The translations under genes were made by a program, and so were the position numbers. Of a stretch of DNA of 54,677 nucleotides, positions 36,186-49,432 are shown piece by piece (position 1 is the first letter of the stretch; each line of letters starts with the position of its first letter). The DNA lies in NCBI GenBank assembly GCA_013368445.1, contig JAACJO010000064.1, positions 1 through 54,677 of the forward strand. Reading direction: 5' to 3'. The notes below the pieces were generated by a model, which saw only the letters and a program-made list of their open reading frames with translations, was not told the DNA's origin and ran no database searches. This DNA comes from Leucocoprinus leucothites (taxonomy: Eukaryota; Basidiomycota; Agaricomycetes; Agaricales; Agaricaceae).

Positions 36186-37729
36186 CGTCAGTGACAAAGA
36201 AAAGAGAGAACTGAAACTGAAAACTCACAGTCCATGCTGTTTGCTAAAGAGAAAGGAGCAAGCCAACCTCGCTGGCCAATATAGCCCTGCTGACTAAGCC
36301 GCTCCCTCACAACAACCCTGATTGGCTTTTCCCCATCATGATCACTCTCTTCGGCCTCTCCCTCCGCCCAATCCCATTCATTAGTCCAGCCACAGAGGCA
36401 CATAAAGTCTATCGTGCCACACGCCCTTGCCTCTTCCGCTCCACTATCCAACTGTGGACTGGGGCATTTTCGTCGCAACCCCGCCGACCAGTGTGAGTGT
36501 ATGCGTGCTTCTTTCCACCACCCTCGGAGCAGTGGCGATACCCAACAAAGGCGCTCGCCCCGTGGTCTTCCATCACATCAGCATATTCATCAACGGCGTC
36601 CGTTGGTTCGATGGGGATGTCATCTGCAATGCTCCGGCGGTGCCGTCTTCCATTATATTGTATCGGCATATCTGGGCTTCTTGGACACCCTTTCGCCCGA
36701 ACGAGGCTGTTGGGCACTTGAGTTCTAGACTGCAACAGCATAATGCGACGAGCTTTTCTTTCACTCTAGACTCACCCTTCTCAAGTCGAGTTATAATTAA
36801 CCGTTGATCCGGAACACCAATGTGACGATTGAAACATGCCTTCATATGTTCGAATCCCCATCTCTCCGTGCACCTCGCAACCCCTCTCACACCCCTCCCC
36901 TATCCCCATCTCAACCGAGACGTATCACGATCATATTATCGTGCAGTATCATATCATATCATAATCATATCGCATTCTAGCTTAAATGATATTAACGTAC
37001 TGATATTCCATGATAGGAGGCGGCGGTACATCTTGCGCCCGAGCATTCAATATTCAATGGGCACTTCATTGGCTTTCTGACTTATCGAACAGCCATAGCA
37101 CTTACTTGAATACCCCGAGCCCCGCACCCACAACACCATCTCTACCTCCTACAAGAATAACAACACCGATGTACGCATCTTCAAAAATAACCACCACAGC
37201 AATTATGATCATCGCCACTCCCATTTTGATCATCCCCCCCGTTGCTAACTCGATTTATCATATCACTACCACAATCCCCAGTTTCGCAACAACAATGAGG
37301 CTTGTTGTTTTGGTGATACAGCTCGCCTCGTGTAGATCCTATCACGCGTTGAGGCATTTATAAATGCATCATATGATATTTGGGTTGTTACCTATGATGC
37401 AGCCACTTGGAGCCGAATAAAAACTGAATATATCATCTCGTCTCGCTGACGTACTTGACCATGGCGCATATGCGGATCATCGTTCTCAAATGACTCTTGA
37501 TCATACATTACCACTGAAATTGTCAAAATCAACTTGAACAGAATGCAGCTTACATTCTACGAACTGTCCAACCTCTTACCAACTGAGGCGTATCATAAGC
37601 GCCCATTCACTAATAAAGCCATTTCTTTGTCACAGTGGGCTTCTCCGCAGTCAAGCTTCATCACAATCACGATGCACGCCTCGCATAGTGGCCCCTCTCT
37701 AATCCCACTACCATCTCACACAGCTATCG
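36186..37729. other. intergenic, promoter side of two divergent genes
   Basis: It lies between the Ser/Pro-rich gene and XRN1 copy 2 and should hold both promoters. A short ATATC/ATCAT simple-sequence run sits at about 36920-36975. No gene is supported. Confidence 0.45.
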
Positions 37730-40700
37730 ATGGGTACGTTCGTTCCATTCTCTAATAACACGTATTCCGTTAACGAGTGATTCTAGGTATCCCAAAGGTC
37801 AGTTTTCGTCCGACCGTCGATTAATTGAATTCGACTTATTTTCTTTGAACGCAATCAGTTCTTTCGCTGTATATCGTGAGCTGACCATGCCGCCTATAAC
37901 GCCCACCCTGAAATTTCTCTCAGCGAACGTTATCCTCTGGTCTCTCAACTGATCGAAGGGAATAAAATCCCCGAGTTTGGTAAGCCCAACGTTCCCCATA
38001 CCATCAGTCAAACTAACCTTTCCATTCAGACAATCTCTATCTCGATTTCAACGGTATCATCCACCAATGTCCGTCCTCCTCCCACAATGTCCAATTCCCC
38101 CCGCCAAAATGACACCCCACAGGTTCTCATCCAATCGACGACCCCAAACTTCGAATCACCGAAGACCAAATCTTCCTCTCCATCTTTCTCTACATCGACC
38201 ACCTCTTCAACAAAATCCGCCCCCAAAAACTATTCTACATCGCCGTTGATGGTGTGGCACCTCGCGCCAAGATGAATCAACAACGCAGTCGACGGTTTCG
38301 CGCTGCCAAAGAAGCTGCTGATCTCAGAAAGAAAGAGGAAATGAGTGGACAGGTGTTGTCGGATGAAAAAGCTTTTGATAGTAATTGTGTCACTCCAGGT
38401 AGCTAATCATCCCCCTTGACCTGTAGTACTTATACTAACACCTATCCAAGGGACACCCTTCATGACTCGATTATCCGAACGCTTATTATACTACATCAAC
38501 AAAAAAATCACCGACGACATCAACTGGCGTAACATCCAAGTCATCCTCTCTGGCTCAGACGTCCCAGGAGAAGGCGAACACAAAATCATAGAATACATCC
38601 GATTTTCTCGTACACAACCGGGTTACGATCCCAACACGCGTCATTGTCTTTACGGTCTCGATGCTGATTTGATTATGCTCGGTTTATCGACTCATGAACC
38701 TCATTTCTGCTTATTACGCGAGGAAGTCAAGTTTGGTCCTGATTCGCACAAGAAGGGGAGAGGAAGCAGGAGGTGCGTTTTATCCTCGAGTATTCATTTG
38801 TATTGTTCTGATAAAGGATGGTAGCTTGGAAGCAACAAACTTTTATCTCCTGCATCTCTCTCTCATGCGCGAATACCTCGACATCGAATTTCGCGAGCTT
38901 GAGCAAAAATTACCCTTTGAATACAACTTGGAAAACGTTATTGACGATTTCGTTTTACTCGCTGTATTCGTCGGGAATGATTTCCTACCAGATCTCCCTG
39001 GTTTTCACATCAGTCAAAATGGGTTGGAAAATCTCTTCGACATGTATAAAAAGGTTTTACCTACGCTTGGTAAGTGCCCTATCTAATTCAATGTCGAAAT
39101 TATTAACACTTTTATTTAGATGGCTATGTGAATGAGAGCGGTACCATCTCCCTCAAACGACTTCAGGTCCTCCTTGACGAAATGGCTCAAGTGGACCAGA
39201 AGGCGTTTGAGAAAGAGTACGCGTACCTAAAGGGTCTTAATCGCAAAAAGGAAAACCGAATGGGAGAAATGGAGCGATCAGAACTCACAGGTGCGTTTAC
39301 GCCCTCACCCGTTACTTGATTCTAATACGGCGGTTCAGCGTTAACACATTCAGAACGCTCTATACTTGACCAAGTCAAAGGGTACATTCTAACGAACCAA
39401 ACTGGACCCTTGAAACCCCTATCCATGTCAAACGTCTTTTCAATCCGTGAACGAGCATTTATCACTCGCCTAGCGCAGGACTTGGATCTTGAGCTACGAT
39501 GGGACGGATTCGACGAGGACGGCAATAACATCGTCACCTGGACTCTGCGAGAGATTCCGGATGACGATGGTATTGATCCCGTTCGCTTTGACGAGAACTC
39601 GGAAGAAAGTAGTGATGATGTGAATACCCGGCTAGGAGTGTACGATGATGTTCCCACTTTGGATGAGGAAGGTAGAGGCGGATTTGAAGACGGGTACGAG
39701 GATTCTGTAAAAGAGAAACTTGATGAGTGGAAGAAGAGATATTACGGAGTAAGTCTTGTTGTCGACTTCGTATACGGCGCACACTGATTTTGAAATCAGG
39801 GAAAGCTCAGGATCTCATACAAGAAGCCGGAAGAATTGAAAGAAGTGGTCGGTAGATACATGGAGGGGATACAATGGGTAATCCAATATTACTACGGTAG
39901 TGTTCCTTCGTGGAGCTGGTTCTACAATCACCATTACGCGCCTCGCGTGTCTGGTATGCACTTCTACCTCCGTTTCTCAGTCACTCCTCGCTAAACGTGT
40001 CCAATAGATTTACGGTGTGTTGAGGACATGAAATCCAACTTTAACGTTGGAAAACCATTCTTACCCTTCGAACAACTCATGGCAGTTCTACCTCCCGCGA
40101 GCATGGAACATGTCCCACTCGCATACCGAGATCTAATGACGGGGCCAAACTCGCCTATACAAGATTTCTATCCTACAAGTTTCGAGCTGGATCTCAATGG
40201 GAAGAAGCGTGACTGGGAGGCTGTAGTCAAGATTCCATTTGTCGAGGAGGAGAGATTGCTTCACGCCATGCAAAGTAAGTCTATATTATCATCTGCGTTT
40301 ATGTACTAACTTTTTTTGTAGCTCGCGAGCATAGGTTGATGCCTGAAGAAAAAAGGCGCAACGTTGCATCAAATCCCATCAAACTTAGCCACACCTTTTT
40401 CGAGGTTTCGGTATACCAAAGTCCAAATCCCCGATTTCCAAACATCTCGAGATGTCATTGCAAGATGGAACCACTCGAATCCACCGTGTCCGACGGCTCG
40501 CAATCCCTCTCCGGTCTATGCGATAACGTACTCCTGGGTTCACAATCTCCTGCAGGATTCCCTTCCCTCGCGTCTAGACCTCATTCGGCAACTCTAGACC
40601 ACCATAACGTCAACGTTTACGGTCCAGAGTCAAGCGTCCACAAGTCTAGGAACAAGTCTGTGATGGTGAAAATCGATAATCCCTTTGAGGGTCTTACGAC

Positions 40701-42847
40701 GGAAGAAATCGCGGAGTGTACGATAGGAGAGAGGATATTCACTGGGTGGCCGTTTGTATGGGAGGGCGTTGTCACTGCGATTTCTGATTCATCATCTCGA
40801 TACGAGAGAGCTCCGAGTTCTTGGAACAGCACTTCAGGTGTCGTATCAGTTCGACATAACTTGCGAGACGTGGCAGCGTGGAGGACCAAGGCAGAACGTC
40901 ATGAATGGATTCAGTTCCACAGACGTGGAGTTTCTATAGGTCAGGTTGAGGTGTTGTTGCATGTCAAACCGTTGATCGGGATTACAACTTTGGCTACTGG
41001 AGAATCGGTGAAGCAGTATGGACCCGACAGCGATGCCGTTGAATGTCCGTTACAGGCGTGCTTGAGGTCAATCAACCGTGAGGATCCGCGTTTCATCGAA
41101 GCGGGACCATCACGCTTGGAGGACTTGTTTCCAAAAGACACGCCGGCTTTCTTTCTCGGGGACTCTGCGTATGGTGCGCTGGCACATGTAACAGTTATCC
41201 GTGACTCAAGTCTGTCGATTCTCGTTGAGGTGAGTAAAGATCGTGATTTCATCTTACCATCGCTCAAGTTACTAGTACATGCCATCTGCCGAGTCCGAGA
41301 ATGAACAATTGAAGACTTTTGTCAAAGCCCAAGCAAGCTCCAACTACCTTCCTTCTTACAAAGTAGCGACTCTTCTCCGTATGTCACCTCTCTCGCTATC
41401 AAAAATTACGTCAAGTCTCCCAGTCGCCATTCGCCCCAACGAACACAAAGTCAATATCGGTTTAGACCTGAAATTCGACAGGAGGTGCGTGAAAGTGATT
41501 GGTTATACAAAGAAGGAGGGAGGCACTGGGAGTACAGTGATAAAGCCGTCGAGCTTTTGAGAGTGTACAAGGTGAGTCGATCTTGCTGCAATTATTTACA
41601 AACATGATAAACCAGAGGTCATACTAGGCAACTTTCCCCGAGATTTTTGGATCCTTGGAGTTCATCGGCGATGGCATACCGCTCGCATCCGATCTGTTTA
41701 AAAATTGTGATCCGGAGAAACGACTGGGAGAGGTCCGAGCGTGGTTGGAGGCGAGAGGTGTTCGAGAGCTCGAACAGGCACCTTTATCATATGAGCAGCT
41801 TTCCAAGGTAAGTTTCCTGTTCGCGACTCTTGATTCGTTTTAATCACCTCTTCTAGGATGCCATTCTGGGATTGGAACAACGACTAGACTCGATCGCCGC
41901 TACGGCATCAGAGTCGACGCAGCCAGCCAAGGAAATCGTCGTTGAGAACCATAAATTCTCTGCTATTCTGAAGCCCGAGCACGCTGCCTCCCGTTTGGAG
42001 AACCAGAAATTCGCACTCGGTGATCGGGTTAGGATGGTGAGAAATTCCGGACCTGTTCCGCTAGCAGCAAAAGGCGTGGTCGTCGGTCATGATGAAAACT
42101 CAATAGATGTTTTATGGGATGAACCTTTCATGCTCGGGACGATGTTGGATGGAAGGTTTGTGCCATTACAGACGCGGTCTTACCGAGTACTCAAATTGAT
42201 TTAACCGTTACAGGTGTTCTGAGTATCGAGGCATGACTGTGGACCCCAAGTCGTGTCTCAATCTCACAAATCCACAATTCGTCGTCTCAATGGACGCACT
42301 ACCATCACCGGTTACTCCGCCGCGGAACTTCTCTACCTCCTCATATCATTCTCCTCAGGGTCAATTAAGTTTCCCACCAGGACTCAAGTAAGCTGGTCCA
42401 CGATTTTCATATTCAGGTTCAAACGGAACTCACAGCTTTTCAAGCCATTCAGCCCGGGGACGCAGCGCATGGGACTCTTCACATACACCAAGTTCCAGAT
42501 TTGTGTCTACCCCAGCCATATCTCCAACCCACTTCCCCATTTCCCTCAATGACGTTACCGCATGGGGAGCCACTACGCAACACACTGCACCGACCAGGAC
42601 TAGCCATCCTGATCGCCAACAAAAATCGTCTCCTTCCCTTCAAGAGGACTCGTCCACTGGATGGCAAACTGTTACCAAACGTGGTCGCCCTTCTACTAAT
42701 ACGGCCTCACATATGTCCTCGACTTCTCCGCGCGGTAGAGGTATAGGCGCGGTTGGTGGCCCCGGCTTTGTTCTTCCGACCACGGGTGTGCATCCTCGAG
42801 GAGGGCAAAGGAGAGGATTCAGAGGAAGGGGTAGAGGGCGAGAATAA
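37730..42847 (+). pseudogene. XRN1: XRN1 paralogue, copy 2 (best conserved active site, one frameshift)
   Basis: About 17 introns; the 5' exons are 37730-37733 (ATGG), 37787-37797 (11 nt) and 37859-37875 (17 nt), giving MGIPKFFRCISERYPLVSQL. All expected catalytic residues are present: [37 protein letters not shown] (38570-38578), LDADLIM and VGNDFLP; the base-stacking His is kept. PSWSWFYNHHYAP and the PFEQLMAVLPP domain follow, then an SH3-like FALGDRVRMVRNSGPVPLAAKG and DVLWDEPFMLGT block, CLNLTNPQF, and an RGG-type tail ending at 42847. Expected length is about 1,400 residues, near the usual Xrn1 size. One lesion: near 41512-41522 a base is missing relative to the fragment at 49.7 kb and to copy 1, giving a stop at 41558-41560 before the SH3-like domain. 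The truncated product keeps the nuclease core and might still be active. Confidence 0.85.
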
Positions 42848-43270
42848 AAACTCGGCTATTGTAGTGAGACCGATAGTATGACCTGAGGAGATTCTATCCA
42901 ATGCCTACGGTACACAGAGTCCATTATATCCTAATACTCTATTACACCCCACGCGATGATAGGCCTGGTGTTGTATGTTTACCTCTTGTGGTGACCTTTC
43001 CAACCTTTCCACCTTGGATCCCTCGAAGCATTTCTCATCAAATTCCCTTTATCCTTGGACGCCTTATATCGAATGTGGATATTTAAGTACCCCTTGGTAC
43101 CCAAGGTTAGGTAATAAGCGCCCGAGTGCTTCTTGCAATTTTCCACGATCAGATTAAAACCGCAGTCCATCTTCGTATCAGTACCCGTCTTCATTCTACA
43201 TTGTGTCACACTGAGCTGGCTAGAACCTCGACTCCAATACCGTCACCGATCTACCTGACTTGAACCGCGG
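42848..43270. other. intergenic between XRN1 copies 2 and 3 (duplicated at 50.8-51.2 kb)
   Basis: The sequence, including GATCAGATTAA then CGCAGTCCATCTTCGTATCAG (about 43148-43180), recurs before copy 4 (about 51108-51142). It should contain the copy-3 promoter. Confidence 0.6.
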
Positions 43271-46200
43271 ATGGGTATGTGTTATCCCCCGTATCTCCTG
43301 GACATAGTCTGCACGCAGAATCTTTACCCATCGTTTAGGTATCCCACAGGTGGATCCTTGTACATGATCCAGTTTCTTTTCACTGGCTAAACACCCAAAT
43401 TTGCTGTAGTTCTTTCGTTTTATCTGGTGAGTTACCATTGCCATGGAGGGCAACTTGATCTTATTCTCATCCATTGCGTTTCCAAGTGAGCGATACCCGC
43501 TAATCACAAAGGTGGTGGAGGGGAATAGAATCCCAGAATTCGGTGTTTAACGCTGACTTTCTGCAATAAAATGAGGCTGACAAATGGCAGACAACTTCTA
43601 CGTTGATTTCAATGGAATTATCTACCGGTGTTAGTCATTAACGAGTGGTTGCGCGTGAACTACTTTGACATTCATTAGGCGCCCAAGCGAGTGACGGGAC
43701 AGATTTCCGGTCTGAGGAAGACATATTCTCATCCATTTTTCGTTACGTCGACTACCTCTTCGACAAGATCCACCCGAAACACGTGTTCTTCATAGCCGTG
43801 GATGGTGTATCTCCTCGTGCGAAGATGAGACTACTCCGGCAGAGGGGCTTCCTTGATGCTAAGATGCAGGAGAGGGCAGAACAGAATGGAGAAAAGCTCT
43901 CAGAGGGACAGCAGTTTGATATCTATTGCATTCAACCGGGTACGCTTAATCACTTAAGCCGATCATTTGTTTCCGAATTGATGACTTTCCAAGGCACTCC
44001 ATTCATGATTCGTTTATCTGAACATCTGCGATACTATATCAACAAGAAGATCACCGACGATGCAAACTGGCGTAACGTAGAGGTTATCCTATCTGGTCCG
44101 GACGTCCCAGGAGAAGGCGAACACAAAATCATGGAGTATATCAGGGCATCTCGGGCAAAGAAGGACTACAGCCAGAGCACGCGTCACTGTGTATATGGCA
44201 CAGATGCTGATCTCATTATGCTTGGTCTCTCCAGCCACGAATTACACTTTAGTGTGCTACGAGAGAAATCGAGGTTCAGCGATTTGAGGCAAAACGGAAC
44301 TAGAAGGTGCGACAAGCTTTTAATTTGTTATATTCAGACTTTGATTAGCCCTACAGCTTTGACTCAATGTGCTTTTGCCTCTTACATCTTTCATTGATGC
44401 GTGAATACCTCGACCTTGACTTTCATAATCTCGTCCCGATGTTACCTTTTGAGTATAACTTGGAAAACATCATTGACGATTTTATCTTACTTACTCTGTT
44501 TCTTGGAAATGACTTCTTACCTTACCTTCCCCTGTTTCGCATGCATCGGAACGGGCTTGAGAGCCTCCTCGATATTTACAAAAGAGTTTTACCTACTCTG
44601 GGTGAGAGACTCATTCCGTATCAAATATTATTTGACACCCATGATCCTCAGACGGTTACCTCAACATTGATGGGACGATCTCACTCAAGCGACTTCAAGC
44701 TCTATTTATCGAAATGGCACACTTTGAGCGGCAGTATCTTGAAAAGATGTTGACAGAGGAATCTACTCCACTTGGTGAGTCCTTGTGAGCCGACAATTCC
44801 TCTTTCAGTGGTTCAATGAGTGCTTTAGTTTTGACAGAACCAGAACGAGAGATCCTTAGTCAAGTGAAGGCCTACGTTTTGTCGACTCGATCCGGATCTC
44901 CTGTTGAGCCTAGTAACTTATCTATGATCAACAACTTCTCTGCTAGAGAGCGTGCTTTCATCCGTCACCTAGCAAATGTATTCCATCTCAAGGTGCACTG
45001 GGACAAATCCGACGCGGATGGCAATAATATCATCACCTGGGCCCTCCACGAGGCTCCAGATGAGGACCGTACTGAAGACACCCATGCCGGGGATAGTTCA
45101 TCTCAAGGTAGTTCGGATGACTCTGGAGACGACGATGGTGAGACTGGGAAAGGTACTTCAACTGCTCCAGCATTGAAGCAATACGACGAATCCTCAAAGC
45201 TCGACGGAACAAACAACCGCGAGCCCGAGCAGACTGAGGAGTCAGTTGAGGAAAGATTCCTCAAATGGAAGTCGAGCTACTATGAAGTATTATGCGCGCC
45301 TGTTCTTCACTGCCTTTCCTAATAAATCCCAGGACAGGTTTGATATTCCCGACAGTAAACCAGATGAAATGAGGGAGCTGGTATATCGATATATTGAAGG
45401 ATTGGAGTGGATAGTGCGGTATTATTACAAAGGAGTTCCGTCGTGGAGCTGGTTTTATAACTATCACTATTCCCCGCGCGTATCCGGTTGGACCTTCTTA
45501 CTTCCGTTTCACCATAGATTTTACTGAAGCATGAATTCACAGATTTACTGGATATTGAGCAACTTACCTTCAATTTCGACGTTGGTCGGCCGTTCAAGCC
45601 GTTTGAGCAACTCGTTGCAATGATGTCTCCCGCTCAAATAGAACATGTACCCCCAACATACAGAGACCTCTTGACTATGTCGGACTCGCCTATTCTGGAT
45701 TTGTATCCTACCAGATTTGAAGTTGAAGTGACGACCAAAAGAGTTGCCAAAGTTCCCTTTATAGACGAAGACAGATTGCTGCGTGCCATGGAGGGTGAGT
45801 TTATGTTAATACCGTGCGCTGGTGCTCAACTGGTCGTTTCCAGCCATCGAGTATAAACTCACACCTGAAGAGAAGCGGCGCAACGTTCATCAACAGCCCT
45901 CAAAGTGATTTATGGTACCCGTGACCCTGTCATGTTCCGTAGTCCACATTCCGATATCCTGCCTCACATCTATGACTGCCACGCAGATATGGAGCCGCTT
46001 ACCTTCGGTGTACTGAGCAGCGTTCAGTCTCTCCCTGGTTTAGGCAGTGACAGTTTTGGTACGCAGTCATCCCCTGGATTCCCATCCTTCAAAACTATTC
46101 CACACTCCGCTGTTCTGGATTTCCATTCCGTTAATGTGCACAGACCGCCGGCAACAGAAAACTCGGAGTTGAGGAATAAATCAATCATTGTGAAGGTAGA

Positions 46201-48227
46201 TAATCAGTACGAGGGCCTTAGTGCGCAAGAAATAGCGGAGCGCACTATCGGCGAGAGAACATTCATAGGATGGCCATATTCACGGGAAGGTCTGGTAACG
46301 GGTGCATCCGATTCAACTTTCATATATGATCGGCCTGCTTCTAGTGGAGATCGCCCCTCGAAGGTGGTATCTATACGGCATTCCATACGCGGTTCAAGCC
46401 AGTGGAAGAACAAGGTAGAGCGCCTGGAACAGATTTACTCGGATCGTGGGATATCGACAGGTCCGTCGAGGTGTTGTTACTGGTCAGACCGCTGCTCGGG
46501 ATACAGATGTCGGAAACCGGAGCGACAACGGAAGAGTATGTGGCGGAAAGCGATGCGGTCGATTTCCCGGTACAGATGTGTGTGATGACGGTCGACTTGG
46601 AGGACCCGCGTTTCGTAGAGAAAGGTCCATCTCAATTGAAAGACCTGTTCGCTGAGGTACTCGAATGACTTTTCTTGGAGACACTGCGTATGGCTCCTTG
46701 GCACGTGCCACAGCCACTGAAGACACGAACTTGACAGTCCTCGTGGAGGTAAGCGAGGATTCCAGATAGAATCTTGATTAATCTGAAAGCTTTGGAACAG
46801 TGGACGCCGCAAGAGACTACCGAGCTCCAGGAGATCGCAAGTCTGGTCAACCGTACAACGAGTTCAGAATATCTTCTTTCACATCAGGTTGCCGAGCTCC
46901 TTCATATTTCAACCCTAGCATTGGCAAAAAATCACGTCAAGTTTCTTTGTCACAGTTGGCCCGGACAGTATCAGGGTCAATATTGGCCTGGATCTGAAAT
47001 TCGACGGGAAAGGCATAAAGGTTGCGGGTTACACGAAGAGAGAAGGAAGGCACTGGCAATATAGCGATAAGGCTATTGCCCTCGTGAAATCATACCAGGT
47101 CAGAGCTCCCGGTAATTCGGTAGATCCAAGCCATAACCTCAACGATTTTGTATTGTAGGCAGAGTTCCCTGAGATTTTTGAGTGCTTGGATACTGTCGGC
47201 TTTGACACGCCCCCTGCGTCCAAGGTGTTCAAAAATTCCGAGCCTAGGAAACGAACGCGGGAGGTTGTCCAATGGTTAGAAGCTCGAGGGGTTCCGGACT
47301 CGTTGAACGTGTTCCATTATCATACAAAGTACTCCCCAAGTGTGCTTACGTCTGCCATTCCATGTCCGGTACGGCGCTCACGTGTTTACCACAGGAAACC
47401 ATTGCGAAATTAGAACAGGTGCTAGACTCCATGACGAAAACAGTCACAGAACCAACGAAGAAGGAAATCGTCATTGAAAAATATCAATCCCCGCCATTCT
47501 TCAACATGAATACGCCTTGGATCGAATGCAGAAGCAGGTCTTTGCTTTAGGCGACCGGGTCCGGATGGTCAGGAGTTCAGGATCAGTTTCTCTTGGAGAG
47601 AAGGGTGTAGTTGTGGGGTACGACAATGATTTACTAGATGTCGTTTGGATAAACCTTTTGTACTCGGTCAACACTAAATGGCAGGTTCGTCATTGTTATT
47701 TCACACTGACGGACACATTTATAATCACAGTGTTGCTCCAGGTGCTCTAAGTATCGTGGTGCGACGGTAGACCCAAAAACATGCCTGAACCTGACAAATC
47801 CTGAATTCGCTTTCTCGATGGATGCTGAAAAACCACTGTCGCCCGTCGACGCACCTTCGAGCCGATATGTACCCCCGCATCTGCGTGCCTCTCAGCGCCA
47901 AGCAAGTAATACCGGCTCTCGTTCACTGTCAGGACTAAAGTAAGGCTAATCTACGGTTTGACGTTCAAAATGTTCGAAGCGACTCACGTCTTACTTGAAG
48001 TTCTACATCTCGCGGTGCCTTTACGTGGAACCCCTCTGGGCACGGCGACGCTGCAGGAAGTTTGGCGTTCGGCGAGCAGCTCTGGCTCACTACCATCGGT
48101 GCCATATAGTACACGTGGTAGAGGATCATCCATAACTAGCGGTCAAGATGTTGTATCTCCGTCGGGAAACACGTTTTTCTCCAGGGGAGAGCGAAGGGGT
48201 TCACAGGACTCGAGAAGGGCTGATTGA
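43271..48227 (+). pseudogene. XRN1: XRN1 paralogue, copy 3 (several frameshifts)
   Basis: The ATGG / 11-nt / 17-nt micro-exon series encodes MGIPQFFRFICERYP. The core keeps DFNGII, AVDGVSPRAKM, VPGEGEHKIM (44107-44127), TDADLIM and LGNDFLP, so the metal ligands are intact. His after NGII is Tyr, and NQQRSRRFR is replaced by a RLLRQRGFL segment (about 43825-43852), losing phosphate-pocket residues. The frame breaks near 45883-45890 (stop at 45906-45908), near 46461-46468 and near 46652-46662 (stop at 46666-46668). Further breaks follow around 46930-47050, 47300 and 47490-47540. Beyond each break the Xrn1-like sequence continues in another frame to CLNLTNPEF and an Arg-rich end. The 5' half is open, so a truncated nuclease-core product is imaginable. 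The full-length gene is dead. Confidence 0.82.
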
Positions 48228-49432
48228 GATTTTGCGCTGAGATTTATTTAGTGCTTTGGGTACAATTCTGTACAATATTGAGCCGGAATTGTAAACGTGA
48301 TGTATAGCTATCGTTGCCAGACTCTGATTGAAAACGTGCACAATATCTAGCTAATGTCGTGTTTATTGTCGTGCACGCAGATTTTTTTGGACAAATCTAA
48401 GACTATCCATGTTTCATGTTACGATCTTGGCGCTCGACAACAGGAAAGTACCCACAAGGGTGACCAGAGCATAGGTGCAACCGTTGACGACCACAGTACA
48501 ACTCATGTCGGGATTTTAACATGTGAAATAGTGGGTATTGTACTAGGAGGCCACCTCGACAGAAAGTGTCTGCGTTCGCTTTTAAGCGGTTGATAAAAAT
48601 AAGGGCAGTCGTCCTGGTAGCCAACGCGTTGTTTGCCGAGATGAGAACAAAACAATCTCTGAGCGCCGATCATTGCCATCCCGGGTCGCGATGACTAAGC
48701 GGCAATCAGTGGCCACGCAGGGAGAATGAGTGAAAAGTAAGCAAATTGAAATTGAATCTGGTCTTGTTTTCCTCCATGCCTCGTATCCGGCCCAGTTTCC
48801 TGCCTCAAAACATTCCACACGAAAATCGCGCCGAAAAATGGTTGGACCGCTTTGATGATCCAGGTATATACTATTTTGTCTTGTAATTCTTCCTCGTACT
48901 CATGCCTGCACCGCGCCCTGTGTTGCGTCTAGACAGTATCGATGAACATCCGGAGTACACACTCAACCTCGGTGCAGAGTCGCCAGCATTCAATCTTTCC
49001 ATAGATGATAGGATACCGACGCCACCACCTCGCGTGTTCCACAGAGCAGATCGAACTCGATAGGAAAGGTTCCGAGAAAACCTCGTGAGGCTGTTGATCG
49101 TGACTGTGGTATCTGGTGCGTTCCAAAAGACGACTATTCATCCTCTAAGCTCTATTGACACCACTCGACAGCTTTGAGCGCGCCGTACATCCTTCGCAGA
49201 CCTTTTTCTGTGGGATTATATTCCGTTTCGAGCACATTACAGACGTGAATTGAAAGTGGCTCGTCCCTTTATTCCAAAACCGACCGTTATCTTTGTCAAG
49301 TGGCTGCACGGACCATCTTCGGATGGTCATTGCCTATCATGTAGCCCTTATGCCCCGCAGACAATACCCTCTCCCTCGCTTCTCCTACACTATACCCGCT
49401 ACCCACGATTCATGTCTAATTGGTTCTTGTTA
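48228..49432. other. unique spacer between XRN1 copy 3 and the 3' fragment
   Basis: It shows no similarity that I can see to the other inter-copy spacers and no supported gene. It marks the gap between the two duplicated segments. Confidence 0.5.
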
